Positions 16,428 through 24,848 of a stretch of 32,408 nt of DNA are shown here, piece after piece. Source of the stretch: Tepidanaerobacteraceae bacterium (GTDB lineage: Bacteria > Bacillota > Thermosediminibacteria > Thermosediminibacterales > Tepidanaerobacteraceae); contig JARRBK010000020.1 of the NCBI GenBank assembly GCA_029982615.1, forward strand, positions 1 to 32,408. Direction: 5' to 3'. The notes beneath the pieces were generated by a model that made no database searches, had not been told where the DNA came from, and worked only from the letters and a program-made list of their open reading frames with translations. Positions within the stretch are counted from its first letter, which is position 1. Each line of letters opens with the position of its first letter. Both the position numbers and the translations under genes were made by a program.

Positions 16428-17429
16428 ATGAAAAGGGTGGCCTATATTCTTATTTTTTTTGTATTTTTCATTGTCATAGTGATTCCTGGCCTTATAGTCA
16501 AAAGCTGCAGAACAATATTACCGGAAAGGCCACGCCAGCAAAGAGAATTCGAAAAACCAGACCGCAAGGAAAATACAGTGGCACTTTACATAAATTCTAT
16601 TAAAAAAGTTGAAAAAATACCTTTTGAAGAGTATGTAAAAGGAGTGGTAGCGGCGGAGATGCCCGCAGGGTTCCAAATGGAGGCCATAAAGGCTCAGGCG
16701 GTGGCAGCCAGGACTTATGCTTATTTGAGATGGAGGGAGGCGGGGGGGAACGGCTGCAGCCTCCATCCGGAGGCTGATGTATGCGATGACCCTACTCACT
16801 GCCAGGCTTGGATTACAAAAGGCGAAATGCTGAGAAAATGGGGGATTTTTTCTTTTTATCATTATTACAGCAAAATCAATCAGGCGGTGAGCGCTACCGA
16901 AGGTATGATTATGCTGTATGATGGAAAACCTATTGATCCGGTGTTTTTTTCCACCAGCAACGGTAAAACAGAAAATTCTGAGGATGTCTGGGAAAACTAT
17001 ATCCCGTATCTTCGCAGCGTCACCAGCCCCGACGAGGAAACATCGCCAAAATTTCTTGAGATAAAACAATTTCCCATCGATGACGTGGTAATGAAACTGA
17101 GACAGAAATGGCCGGATATTGTCATAGATTCAAAAAATCCCGAACGGCAGTGGAAGGTGCTGGAAGTCAGTGCCGGAGGAAGGATAAAAACCATGCAGGT
17201 GGGCAACAAAACCATAAAGGGCACAGAATTCCGCCAGTTGTTCGACCTCAATTCCACCGATATTAAGTGGGAAAGGGCCGGAAAGAGCATAAAATTCACC
17301 TGTGTAGGATTCGGCCATGGCGTTGGCATGAGCCAGTATGGCGCCAATGCCATGGCAAGAAACGGCTCCACCTTTGTGGATATATTAAAACATTACTACA
17401 CAGGCGTAGAAATAAAAAAAGTCCTTTAG
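16428..17429 (+). CDS. spoIID: Stage II sporulation protein D (peptidoglycan lytic transglycosylase)
   Basis: SpoIID cleaves glycan strands and, with SpoIIM and SpoIIP, drives engulfment of the forespore. One N-terminal membrane helix (about residues 3-23) is followed by the SpoIID domain. The domain shows FEEYVKGVVAAEMPAGFQ (containing the catalytic Glu), EAIKAQAVAARTYA, and the C-terminal GFGHGVGMSQYGANAMA. 333 residues is normal. Two ATG codons in tandem (16425 and 16428) follow GGAGGGG; the second has the better spacing of 4 nt. In Bacillus spoIIQ follows, but here a Crp/hcp pair intervenes. Confidence 0.96.
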   Translation: MKRVAYILIFFVFFIVIVIPGLIVKSCRTILPERPRQQREFEKPDRKENTVALYINSIKKVEKIPFEEYVKGVVAAEMPAGFQMEAIKAQAVAARTYAYLRWREAGGNGCSLHPEADVCDDPTHCQAWITKGEMLRKWGIFSFYHYYSKINQAVSATEGMIMLYDGKPIDPVFFSTSNGKTENSEDVWENYIPYLRSVTSPDEETSPKFLEIKQFPIDDVVMKLRQKWPDIVIDSKNPERQWKVLEVSAGGRIKTMQVGNKTIKGTEFRQLFDLNSTDIKWERAGKSIKFTCVGFGHGVGMSQYGANAMARNGSTFVDILKHYYTGVEIKKVL

Positions 17430-17443
17430 TGCAAGAAATAAAA

Positions 17444-18133
17444 TCATTCCATGCTTTCTTTGAGCTCATCCAAATTCAGGATTTTTACGGTGGCCATATG
17501 AAAATCGATAATGCCTTCGTCGCGCATCCTGCACATTTCTCTTGAAAGGGAAGGTCGAGACACGTTTAAAAACTCCGCCAGTTCTTTACGGTTCATTGGA
17601 AGCATGAAAGTGGTTTTCCCGGTTTTTTTGTATTGTTCGAGCAGAAATGTGCTGATTTTTTCCCGTATGCCGGTGATAGTCAGGTATTCTACTTTTCTAT
17701 TAAGCATCAAAGCCCTCTCGGATAAGATTCCCAGAATATTCTGAATGAGCATATTATGCCATGGACATGCCTTTTCACATTCACCGATGATTTTTTCCCT
17801 TGCCAAAAACATTACCTTGCAGTCCTCATGGGCCTGAACAGTTGCAGGCCAAATCGAGCGTTTTGAAAAAGCAACCATTTCGCCAAACATATCCCCGGGC
17901 TTCAGTATGGTCATCATAGTGCGGTTTCCTGCGGCATTTTCCTTGTTAACGGTTGCTTCACCTTCAAGCAATATGCCAACACTGTCAAAGTTATTGCCGG
18001 CTATTGTGATGTAGTCGTTTTTTTTATAACTGCAGATTTTGGGATTCAGGCAATTCAGCAGCGAAGTGAGCTCTTCTTTGGCAATCCCGGTGAATAAAGG
18101 AGAATTTAAGCTCTCAACAATTTTTTCATACAT
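17444..18133 (-). CDS. Crp/Fnr-family transcription regulator (HcpR-like)
   Basis: 229 residues: an N-terminal cyclic-nucleotide-binding-type beta barrel (GILLEGEATVNKENAAG, LKPGDMFGEMVAFSK), a dimer helix and a C-terminal Crp helix-turn-helix (MNRKELAEFLNVSRPSLSREMCRMRDEGII). There is no N-terminal four-Cys cluster as in classical Fnr, so it does not look like an oxygen-sensing Fnr. It is divergent from hcp. Crp/Fnr proteins next to hcp, called HcpR in clostridia and sulfate reducers, activate hcp under nitrosative stress, and that is the likely role. ATG 18133 is chosen over the longer frame because AAGGTGAT lies just upstream and the extra 33 residues are not family-like. It is convergent with spoIID, ending 14 bp from it. 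Confidence 0.88.
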   Translation of the reverse strand: MYEKIVESLNSPLFTGIAKEELTSLLNCLNPKICSYKKNDYITIAGNNFDSVGILLEGEATVNKENAAGNRTMMTILKPGDMFGEMVAFSKRSIWPATVQAHEDCKVMFLAREKIIGECEKACPWHNMLIQNILGILSERALMLNRKVEYLTITGIREKISTFLLEQYKKTGKTTFMLPMNRKELAEFLNVSRPSLSREMCRMRDEGIIDFHMATVKILNLDELKESME

Positions 18134-18151
18134 TTTTATCACCTTCAAATA

Positions 18152-18189
18152 GGTAACCACAGATACCGATTTTTTATTTTCATTATAAT
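18152..18189 (+). promoter_or_regulatory. hcp promoter with activator-type dyad in place of a -35
   Basis: TATAAT at 18184-18189 has no recognisable -35 hexamer 16-18 bp upstream (AGATAC). That place is taken by the dyad GGTA-N8-TACC (18152-18167), centred about 37 bp before the likely start. This is the arrangement of an activator-dependent promoter. The dyad also lies just downstream of the Crp/Fnr gene's own start, so it could autoregulate. That the adjacent Crp/Fnr protein binds here is inferred. Confidence 0.5.
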
Positions 18190-18210
18190 ATAATAAGCCT
18201 GTAGAAACAA
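18182..18210 (-). promoter_or_regulatory. Sigma-A promoter of the Crp/Fnr gene
   Basis: On the minus strand TTGTTT (18210-18205), a 17-bp spacer and TATAAT (18187-18182). The AT-rich block is shared with the -10 of the divergent hcp promoter (TATAAT 18184-18189 on the plus strand). Confidence 0.6.
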
Positions 18211-18237
18211 TACAAATGAGAAGAGGAGGCATGTAAA

Positions 18238-19884
18238 ATGAGTATGTTCTGTTTTCAATGTCAGGAAGCGGCTAAAGGCACAGGCTGCACGGTAAGGGGC
18301 GTTTGTGGCAAGACCGATGAGGTGGCAAAACTTCAGGATCTGCTGCTGTATGTTCTGAAAGGCATCGCAATATACAATGTGAAAGCGAGGGAAGCCGGTT
18401 TAAAAACTGAAAAGGCCGATGCATTCATTGTAAAGAATCTGTTTTCGACCATCACAAATGTCAACTTTGACAAAGATTACTTTGTTGAAAAGATAAGAGA
18501 AGGGCTGGCATTGAGAGATGAAGTCAAAGATCAGTTATTGAAATCCGGAGCCGGGATTGATAAACCCCTCCACGATGCGGCGGTATGGTCAGGCGATAGC
18601 ATGGGGGACTTTGAACAAAAGGCCGAGACCGTTGGCGTATTAAAAACCAAGAATGAAGATATCAGGTCATTGAAAGAACTTGTAACGTACGGATTGAAAG
18701 GCATGGCAGCTTATGCTGAACATGCCAGGGTTTTGGGGTTCGAAGATGATGCGATATATGAGTTTATGCAGAAAACACTGGCCGCAACACTGGATGACGG
18801 CCTTACTGCCGACGATCTTGTGGGGCTTGTGATGGAAACAGGTAAATACGGAGTGGAGGTCATGGCATTATTAGATAAAGCCAATACCTCCACCTACGGG
18901 AACCCGGAAATCACAAAGGTAAATATTGGCGTGAGAAACAATCCTGGCATTCTGATAAGCGGCCATGATCTGAAAGATATGGAAGAGCTGTTGAAACAGA
19001 CAGAGGGCACAGGAGTGGATGTCTATACTCACGGAGAAATGCTTCCAGCCAATTATTATCCGGTATTTAAAAAATACCGCCATTTTGTTGGAAATTATGG
19101 CAATTCTTGGTGGAAGCAAGACAAGGAGTTTGAGAGCTTTAACGGGCCTATTTTGATGACGACCAACTGTCTGATACCTCCGAAGGATTCCTATAAAGAC
19201 CGGATTTATACCACAGGAGTTGTAAGATTCCCGGGAGTGAAACATATTCCGGACAGAGAAGACGGGAAAACTAAGGATTTCGCCGAGATCATCGAGCATG
19301 CAAAAAAATGTCCGCCTCCGGCAGAAATTGAAAAAGGAGAGATCGTTGGAGGGTTTGCGCACAATACGGTTCTGAGCCTGGCGGATAAAGTGATAGAGGC
19401 TGTTAAAGCAGGCAAAATAAAGAAGTTTTTTGTCATGGCCGGCTGTGACGGAAGAATGAAGAGCAGAGAATATTATACGGAGTTTTCGAGAAGACTTCCC
19501 AAAGATACGGTAATACTGACTGCAGGCTGTGCAAAGTACCGGTATAACAAGCTGGATCTGGGCGATATCGAAGGTATCCCAAGAGTATTGGATGCAGGCC
19601 AGTGCAATGATTCATATTCGCTGGCGGTCATTGCACTCAAGCTCAAGGAAGCCTTTGGCATGGATGATGTAAATGAGCTGCCCATTGCCTACAACATCGC
19701 ATGGTATGAGCAAAAAGCGGTAATCGTGCTGCTGGCCCTCTTGTATCTCGGAGTGAAGAATATTCACCTTGGTCCCACTCTGCCCGCTTTCCTTTCGCCC
19801 AATGTCGCAAATGTGCTAGTTGAAAGGTTCGGTATAGGCGGGATAACTAACGTGAAAGACGACATCAAAATGTTTATGGAATAA
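18238..19884 (+). CDS. hcp: Hybrid-cluster protein (hydroxylamine/NO reductase)
   Basis: Hcp reduces nitric oxide or hydroxylamine and protects anaerobes against nitrosative stress. The N-terminal cluster ligands are C5, C8, C17 and C23 (CX2CX8CX5C), the class I pattern that binds a [4Fe-4S] cluster rather than the [2Fe-2S] pattern of enterobacteria. Hybrid-cluster ligands are visible: [11 protein letters not shown] (His), THGEMLPA (Glu), [16 protein letters not shown] and DAGQCNDS (Cys) and EQKAV (Glu and Lys). 548 residues is full length. ATG follows GAGGAGG. No hcr reductase gene is adjacent, so the electron donor is encoded elsewhere. Confidence 0.96.
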   Translation: MSMFCFQCQEAAKGTGCTVRGVCGKTDEVAKLQDLLLYVLKGIAIYNVKAREAGLKTEKADAFIVKNLFSTITNVNFDKDYFVEKIREGLALRDEVKDQLLKSGAGIDKPLHDAAVWSGDSMGDFEQKAETVGVLKTKNEDIRSLKELVTYGLKGMAAYAEHARVLGFEDDAIYEFMQKTLAATLDDGLTADDLVGLVMETGKYGVEVMALLDKANTSTYGNPEITKVNIGVRNNPGILISGHDLKDMEELLKQTEGTGVDVYTHGEMLPANYYPVFKKYRHFVGNYGNSWWKQDKEFESFNGPILMTTNCLIPPKDSYKDRIYTTGVVRFPGVKHIPDREDGKTKDFAEIIEHAKKCPPPAEIEKGEIVGGFAHNTVLSLADKVIEAVKAGKIKKFFVMAGCDGRMKSREYYTEFSRRLPKDTVILTAGCAKYRYNKLDLGDIEGIPRVLDAGQCNDSYSLAVIALKLKEAFGMDDVNELPIAYNIAWYEQKAVIVLLALLYLGVKNIHLGPTLPAFLSPNVANVLVERFGIGGITNVKDDIKMFME

Positions 19885-19913
19885 AAAATTAAAAAGAAAA
19901 GCATGCCATAAAA

Positions 19914-19943
19914 GTATAATTAAGGAAATTTCCGGCCATAATA
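19914..19943 (+). promoter_or_regulatory. Sigma-F-type forespore promoter of the spoIIQ-type gene
   Basis: GTATA (19914-19918), a 15-bp spacer and GGCCATAATA (19934-19943) match the forespore sigma-F consensus GYATA-N15-GGNNANANTR at every defined base. B. subtilis spoIIQ is transcribed by sigma-F. The leader would be only about 10 nt, with the AGGTGAT ribosome site right at the start of the transcript. Confidence 0.75.
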
Positions 19944-19959
19944 TGGATGAGGTGATTTT

Positions 19960-20880
19960 ATGTACCGATTCAAATGGCCGGTGAAATTTTCTCTCCCTCT
20001 AATCAACTTGAGCAAACTTTTTAAAACAGTTAAAAACGCCAGACCGACAACAATTATGCAAAAAACATCCAGAAGCGTTATGGTCTTTGCAGCGCTGATT
20101 ATCATGCTGCTGGTGGTAAACGGAGCATTCTGGTATTTTAGGGCTACCCATCGGGAAGTAAGCCCGCAGGGGGAGCAGGCGCCAGAATTGGAGAAGTGGC
20201 AGGTAAATCTGAATGAAAACCGGATGGATGAAGAAGATTTGAAAAAAGAGTATAATCTACCCAGCTCCAAGAGCACACCGGAAGTTGCTGAAAAACAAAC
20301 AGGGGAAAGTTCCCGCACCGACAAAGAAAAAACGCAAAAAAGCCAGGCCACTCAGACTAATGCAGTCGATAAGGGGCAGGCAGTGCAGACAAACCTTTCC
20401 GAAAAATCTTACAAGAACTCGTCTGAAAGCAATGCTGTGCCTGCCGCAAACCAATTGGCCCTGGCTACCATGGCTATGCCGGTAACGGGCAGGGTAATAA
20501 CCGACTATGCTGTAGACAGGCTGATATATTCAAAGACTCTGGAACAGTGGAATGCCCACTATGGCATAGATATTGCAGCTGAGGAAGGTTCCCCGGTAAA
20601 AGCCGTTATGGAAGGCACCGTGGTGGAGGTAAGAGAAAGTGATCCCCGGCTCGGGGTGGTGGTGGTAATAGACCACGGCGGAGATATCAGGACTTTATAC
20701 GGCAATCTTTCACCTAATCCAATGGTGCAGAAGGGAAAAAGTGTTAAAAAAGGCCAGATTATTGGTGCAGTGGGAAAAACAGCGCCCTACGAAATAGAAG
20801 ACCCGCCTCACCTGCACTTTGAAGTATTAAAAGGTGGGGAAAATATAGACCCGCAGCAGTACATCCCAAGAATAGACTGA
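19960..20880 (+). CDS. spoIIQ: SpoIIQ-type M23 (LytM) peptidase-domain protein
   Basis: 306 residues: a basic cytosolic N-terminus, one membrane helix (about 38-58), a polar Ser/Lys/Gln-rich linker (70-160) and a C-terminal LytM/M23 domain (175-300). In spores SpoIIQ sits in the forespore membrane and pairs with SpoIIIAH to form the channel between the two cells. Both metal motifs are intact: H200-xxx-D204 (HYGID) and H284-L-H286. The domain could therefore bind zinc and be active, as in clostridial SpoIIQ and unlike the degenerate Bacillus protein. Synteny (downstream of spoIID, upstream of spoIIID) and the sigma-F promoter support the name over a generic M23 protein. ATG 19960 follows GAGGTGAT. 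Confidence 0.85.
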   Translation: MYRFKWPVKFSLPLINLSKLFKTVKNARPTTIMQKTSRSVMVFAALIIMLLVVNGAFWYFRATHREVSPQGEQAPELEKWQVNLNENRMDEEDLKKEYNLPSSKSTPEVAEKQTGESSRTDKEKTQKSQATQTNAVDKGQAVQTNLSEKSYKNSSESNAVPAANQLALATMAMPVTGRVITDYAVDRLIYSKTLEQWNAHYGIDIAAEEGSPVKAVMEGTVVEVRESDPRLGVVVVIDHGGDIRTLYGNLSPNPMVQKGKSVKKGQIIGAVGKTAPYEIEDPPHLHFEVLKGGENIDPQQYIPRID

Positions 20881-20884
20881 ATTT

Positions 20885-20921
20885 AAAAGTGCGGTAAAAA
20901 TTGCCGCACTTTTGTTTTTTT
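20885..20921 (+). terminator. Rho-independent terminator after spoIIQ
   Basis: AAAAGTGCGG (20885-20894) pairs perfectly with CCGCACTTTT (20904-20913), followed by a GTTTTTTT run. Confidence 0.9.
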
Positions 20922-20985
20922 GGTCTTCTATAAAAACGTGGAGCATCATATATATTTACTAAAACTGCTTGGAGGAGGATTTGCC

Positions 20986-21234
20986 GTGAAGGACTACATG
21001 AGGGAACGCATACTCAATATTGCTGCATATATAATCGACACCAGAGCCACCGTAAGGCAGGCAGCCAAAGTTTTCGGAGTTTCAAAGAGCACAGTGCATA
21101 AGGATATGACCGAAAGGCTGCTGGAGATAAATCCCGAAAAAGCCAAGATGGTAAAGCAAGTTTTGGAATTCAATAAAGCTGAGCGGCACATTCGTGGAGG
21201 AAAGGCTACGAAAAAAAAGTACTTAAATCTTTAA
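20986..21234 (+). CDS. spoIIID: Sporulation transcription regulator SpoIIID
   Basis: A DNA-binding protein of 82 residues that switches mother-cell gene expression between sigma-E and sigma-K. The helix-turn-helix TVRQAAKVFGVSKSTVHKDM is nearly the Bacillus one, followed by TERLLEINPEKAKMVKQVLEFNKAERHIRGGKATKKKY. The frame is open from 20920, but GTG 20986 follows GGAGGAGG with 7-nt spacing and gives the exact family N-terminus (MKDYMRER). mbl follows, as in Bacillus and most spore formers. Confidence 0.97.
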   Translation: MKDYMRERILNIAAYIIDTRATVRQAAKVFGVSKSTVHKDMTERLLEINPEKAKMVKQVLEFNKAERHIRGGKATKKKYLNL

Positions 21235-21326
21235 TATATTCCCCAGCACATAGAAGGATTTTTAATAAAAATGTAGAATTAAATAGTAAATTGTTGTTAA
21301 AATTTACAGGAGGTAACAAATTTTTC

Positions 21327-22325
21327 ATGGATATAGGTATTGATCTTGGAACAGCATCGGTTCTGGTATATGTTCGAGGCAAAGGGATAGTATTGAAAGA
21401 GCCTTCTGTGGTGGCTCTGGACAAGGACAGCGGCAAAATGTTGGCCGTGGGTGAAGATGCCCGAAAGATGATAGGCAGAACACCAGGCAATATAGTTGCC
21501 ATAAGGCCTCTTCGTGAAGGGGTTATCGCCGATTACACCACCACTGAACTCATGCTCAAGTATTTTTTAAACAAAGTGGTTCCCCGCAGGATTTTCCGGC
21601 CCAGAATTATGATATGTGTCCCGGCTGTAATCACCACAGTGGAAAAAAGAGCGGTCATAGAAGCCGCAGCTGCTGCAGGTTCCCGTCAGACTTTTCTGAT
21701 TGAAGAACCGGTAGCGGCAGCCATAGGCGCCGGCATAGACATTTCCAAACCCGTTGGGAGCATGGTGGTGGACATAGGCGGCGGCACCACCGATATTGCC
21801 GTATTGTCTCTCGGAGGCATAGTGTGCGGCGAATCCATCCGTGTGGCTGGAGACAAATTCGATGAGGCCATCGTGCGGTATATCAAGAAAGAATTCAACC
21901 TGATGATTGGAGAAAGGACCGCTGAAGAAGTTAAAATCGGCGTTGCCAATGTTTTTCCCGAAGGCGACGATTCTGCGACCATAGATGTGAGGGGCAGAAG
22001 CCTAATAACGGGGCTTCCGCAGAACATAAACATTACAGCTGCCCAAACCCGGGAAGCTCTTTTGGAACCCGTCGATCAGATTATTAACGCAATTTTTGGA
22101 GTGCTTGAAAAGACCCCGCCGGAACTTTCTTCGGATATTAGTGAACGGGGCATTGTGATGACCGGCGGCGGCTCGCTTCTAAAAGGTTTGGACAAGTTGA
22201 TTTCCCATCATACAGGCATACCCGTGACTGTGGCGGATGATGCAATTTCTTGTGTGGCCCTTGGGGCTGGGAAGGCATTGGAAAACTTGGATATACTGGG
22301 CCCCAATGCAGTATATACAAAATAA
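21327..22325 (+). CDS. mbl: MreB/Mbl actin-like cell-shape protein
   Basis: An actin-like ATPase whose membrane-bound filaments guide lateral wall synthesis. It begins MDIGIDLGTASVLVYVRGKGIV (phosphate-1 loop), then VVDIGGGTTDIAVLSLGGIV (phosphate-2) and GIVMTGGGSLLKGLDKLI (adenosine motif). 332 residues is the normal length. It is named Mbl rather than MreB because it follows spoIIID and precedes flhO/flhP. The ATG at 21327 is chosen; the AGGAGGT site is about 12 nt upstream, longer than usual. Confidence 0.93.
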   Translation: MDIGIDLGTASVLVYVRGKGIVLKEPSVVALDKDSGKMLAVGEDARKMIGRTPGNIVAIRPLREGVIADYTTTELMLKYFLNKVVPRRIFRPRIMICVPAVITTVEKRAVIEAAAAAGSRQTFLIEEPVAAAIGAGIDISKPVGSMVVDIGGGTTDIAVLSLGGIVCGESIRVAGDKFDEAIVRYIKKEFNLMIGERTAEEVKIGVANVFPEGDDSATIDVRGRSLITGLPQNINITAAQTREALLEPVDQIINAIFGVLEKTPPELSSDISERGIVMTGGGSLLKGLDKLISHHTGIPVTVADDAISCVALGAGKALENLDILGPNAVYTK

Positions 22326-22381
22326 AAGTGAAAAATAAAAGTGATATTACGATAACAAAATCTGAACTCATTTAAGTTTGA

Positions 22382-22810
22382 TTACGAAAATGGATTTATC
22401 ACTTTTGTTTTATTATAATACTGCCCAGAATTTAAATCCTCGCTCCATATTATATCGCAATTAAGATTTATTGCACTACAGACTATAAGAGAATCCCAAA
22501 ATGAAATCATATAGCGCTGACTTATTTGGATTGCTTCAAGTATACTGTTAACATCAGGTATATCCAATTTCCAAAGCCCAAGATCTGAAATAATTTGTGA
22601 AGCCTGTAAAGGAGGTAATGGCCTTTTTACCTTTTTTGTAATGGTTACGTAAAACTCTTGTAGAACCTGGATACTTAGACAGCCTTTTCTTGTATTCCAT
22701 AATTCTTTTAATAATTCTTTCGCAATTTCATGTTTTCTACCGGCAGATACGTCATGAGCATAAACTAAAATATTCGTATCAACAAATTGCAAGTTAGCAT
22801 TATCTTCCAT
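22382..22810 (-). CDS. PIN-domain ribonuclease toxin (VapC-like)
   Basis: 142 residues with the acidic residues of a PIN nuclease: D11 in FVDTNILVYAHD, E52 in LQEFY, D106 in SFWDSLIV and E124/D125 in WSEDL. VapC-type toxins cut tRNA or rRNA and are neutralised by a co-expressed antitoxin. The start codon lies inside the end of the upstream antitoxin gene, sharing 11 bp, as in most such pairs. The gene is AT-rich and on the opposite strand to its neighbours, breaking the mbl-flhO order, which suggests acquisition by transfer. Confidence 0.88.
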   Translation of the reverse strand: MEDNANLQFVDTNILVYAHDVSAGRKHEIAKELLKELWNTRKGCLSIQVLQEFYVTITKKVKRPLPPLQASQIISDLGLWKLDIPDVNSILEAIQISQRYMISFWDSLIVCSAINLNCDIIWSEDLNSGQYYNKTKVINPFS

Positions 22811-23048
22811 GTAAATCCTCTCTATTCCAGATAGTTTTACCTTCTGTACCTAAATCAATATTATTATTTTCTAATATATCAATATGATGTAATCTTGCTT
22901 TTTCGTACAAATCTTCTTTTTTGACTATTTCTTCTAAGGTTTTGGTTAAAAGGCCAGATACAGATGTGTGTTTATTTATAGCTATATGCTTTATCTTTTT
23001 TAATAAATCTTTAGGTAATGACAATGTAATATTCTGGGTTTTATTCAT
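22800..23048 (-). CDS. Ribbon-helix-helix antitoxin
   Basis: 82 residues: an N-terminal RHH DNA-binding domain (NITLSLPKDLLKKIKHIAINKHTSVSGLLTKTLEEIV) and a C-terminal tail that should bind the PIN toxin. The ATG at 23048 is preferred over a longer frame because GGAGG lies about 8 nt upstream. It overlaps the toxin start by 11 bp. It probably autorepresses through the palindrome in its promoter. Confidence 0.85.
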   Translation of the reverse strand: MNKTQNITLSLPKDLLKKIKHIAINKHTSVSGLLTKTLEEIVKKEDLYEKARLHHIDILENNNIDLGTEGKTIWNREDLHGR

Positions 23049-23069
23049 AGTACCGCCTCCTTGTAATTT

Positions 23070-23098
23070 AGCATAACACATATTTACGTGTATATCAA
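23070..23098 (-). promoter_or_regulatory. Promoter and operator of the toxin-antitoxin pair
   Basis: On the minus strand TTGATA (23098-23093), a 17-bp spacer and TATGCT (23075-23070). The spacer holds an inverted repeat, ACAC(A)T...A(C)GTGT at 23076-23091, with one mismatch. A dimeric RHH antitoxin bound there would block RNA polymerase. Confidence 0.6.
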
Positions 23099-23169
23099 TA
23101 CCAAATAAATACAGGATAATTTTGTAAGTGTAAAGGAATTAAGAAAGATAGTAGAGGGAGGTGATTCCG

Positions 23170-23937
23170 GTGATAAGAGGCCTTTACACATCTGCGTCGG
23201 GATTGATGGCGGAAATGGCAAAAACCGATGTGATTTCCAACAATTTAGCAAACATAAACACCAGCGGCTTTAAAAAGGACAGAGCCATATTTCGCGCTTT
23301 CCCCGAAATGAACATTCTTCGCATAGACGATCCGGTAGTTGCTACCCCCAAGGATAAAATTGATACCAGGCCTTTTATAGGAGTTCTAGGAACCGGAGCC
23401 ATGGTGGATGAAATAAGCACCGATTTTAGTAGAGGCACTACTGAAAACACATCAAATCCACTCGACCTGGCACTGGCGGGGGAAGGTTTTTTTGAAGTCC
23501 AGACCCCCGCGGGGATACGTTACACCAGGGATGGAAGCTTTACAAGGAATGAACAGGGCTACCTTGTAACGAGCGATGGCTATTATGTGATGGGACAGAA
23601 CGGCCCCATACAGCTTCCTGACGGCAGAGATATTTCCATCAATTCTCGGGGGGAAATATTTTCCGGCGGCAATTTTGTGGACAGGCTGCGGGTGGTGTCC
23701 TTTGCCAATTTGAGACAGCTGTTAAAAGAAGGAGATAATCTTTATTCTACTAATCAACAGCCCGTTTTATCAAACAGCGAAGTAATCCAGGGAGCGCTGG
23801 AAAAATCCAACGTCAATCCCATAAGCGAGATGGTGGATTTAATTTCGGCTTTTAGAGCCTATGAAGCAAACCAGAAGGTGGTAAAAGCCAACGACGATAC
23901 TTTATCCCGAGCGGTAAACGATATAGCGCGGTTATAA
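23170..23937 (+). CDS. flhO: Flagellar hook-basal body rod protein (FlhO/FlgF type)
   Basis: An extracellular axial rod subunit of the flagellum. The N-terminus RGLYTSASGLMAEMAKTDVISNNLANINTSGFKKD is the conserved FlgBCFG rod signature, and FRAFPEM is typical of FlhO. The C-terminal coiled coil has NPISEMVDLISAFRAYEANQKVVKANDD. 255 residues. GTG 23170 is chosen because GGGAGGTGAT lies 5 nt upstream; a GTG at 23161 falls within the ribosome site. It sits upstream of flhP, as in Bacillus. Confidence 0.94.
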   Translation: MIRGLYTSASGLMAEMAKTDVISNNLANINTSGFKKDRAIFRAFPEMNILRIDDPVVATPKDKIDTRPFIGVLGTGAMVDEISTDFSRGTTENTSNPLDLALAGEGFFEVQTPAGIRYTRDGSFTRNEQGYLVTSDGYYVMGQNGPIQLPDGRDISINSRGEIFSGGNFVDRLRVVSFANLRQLLKEGDNLYSTNQQPVLSNSEVIQGALEKSNVNPISEMVDLISAFRAYEANQKVVKANDDTLSRAVNDIARL

Positions 23938-23945
23938 TCTCAAGA

Positions 23946-23972
23946 AGGGCCGGACTGCATAGCAGGGGCCCT
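23946..23972 (+). other. Intercistronic hairpin between flhO and flhP
   Basis: AGGGCC-GGA-CTGC-ATA-GCAG-G-GGCCCT forms a two-part stem of 10 bp. No T-run follows, so it is not a classical terminator. It may process or stabilise the message. Confidence 0.45.
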
Positions 23973-24027
23973 CCGCTGCGGAATGACCGAAGCAGTGAGT
24001 ATATAGTTTTAAAAGGAGGGTTTTATT

Positions 24028-24834
24028 ATGATGCGGGCGCTCTGGAGCGCCAGTTCCGGAATGAAGGCGCAACAGCTCAATATGGATGTAATTTCCAATA
24101 ATCTGGCCAATGTGAATACCACAGGCTTTAAAAAAAGCAGGGTGGAATTCAAAGATCTTCTCTATGAGACCTTAAAAAGGCCCGATGTATACCAGCAAGG
24201 GTTGGGGAATCCCGTAGGGCTGCAGGTGGGGCATGGCGTAAGGCCGTCGGCTACCACCAGGACTTTTACCGAAGGAAATTTGCAGGAAACCGGCAACACC
24301 TTTGACCTAGCCATTGATGGAGATGGGTTTTTTATGGTGGAAAGGCCTGACGGAAGTTACGCTTTTACCCGGGATGGTGCATTTAAGATATCTCTGGACG
24401 GTACCGACAGGAACCTGGTAACTTCCGACGGATATTATGTTTTAAGCGCCGATGAAGACCACATAGCCATACCTGAAGGTTATACGGATATCACCATTTC
24501 TGCTGACGGCCTCATAACGGGCAAAAATGAAGACGGCGAAGTTGAAGAGCTGGGTCAGATAGGCCTGGTGAAGTTTATGAACCCGGAAGGACTGCTGGCA
24601 TGCGGCGATAATCTGTACGAACAGACTGCGGCTTCAGGGGAATACCAGATGAAGCAAGATGCTACGGATACCGGGTATGGGTCCATCCTTCAGGGATTTC
24701 TGGAGATGTCCAATGTACAGGTGGTAGAAGAAATGGTAAACCTCATCACAGCGCAAAGAGCCTATGAGATTAATACAAAGGCCATCCAGACTTCGGACGA
24801 GATGCTGGGCGAAGCCAACAACCTCAGGCAATAG
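24028..24834 (+). CDS. flhP: Flagellar distal rod protein (FlhP/FlgG type)
   Basis: 268 residues. The N-terminus ALWSASSGMKAQQLNMDVISNNLANVNTTGFKKSRVEFKDLLYE is the FlgG signature with the FlgG-specific segment after it. The middle has FDLAIDGDGFFMV and the C-terminus SNVQVVEEMVNLITAQRAYEINTKAIQTSDEM. It forms the distal rod linked to the hook. The ATG start follows AAAGGAGGG. It is closely homologous to the preceding flhO, an ancient duplication. Confidence 0.94.
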   Translation: MMRALWSASSGMKAQQLNMDVISNNLANVNTTGFKKSRVEFKDLLYETLKRPDVYQQGLGNPVGLQVGHGVRPSATTRTFTEGNLQETGNTFDLAIDGDGFFMVERPDGSYAFTRDGAFKISLDGTDRNLVTSDGYYVLSADEDHIAIPEGYTDITISADGLITGKNEDGEVEELGQIGLVKFMNPEGLLACGDNLYEQTAASGEYQMKQDATDTGYGSILQGFLEMSNVQVVEEMVNLITAQRAYEINTKAIQTSDEMLGEANNLRQ

Positions 24835-24848
24835 GGGTGATGGTGAGC

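Noticed and set aside
22324-22406. Bidirectional terminator between mbl and the PIN gene
   Set aside because: AAAAGTGATA and TATCACTTTT are perfect arms but 50 nt apart, too far for a normal intrinsic terminator.
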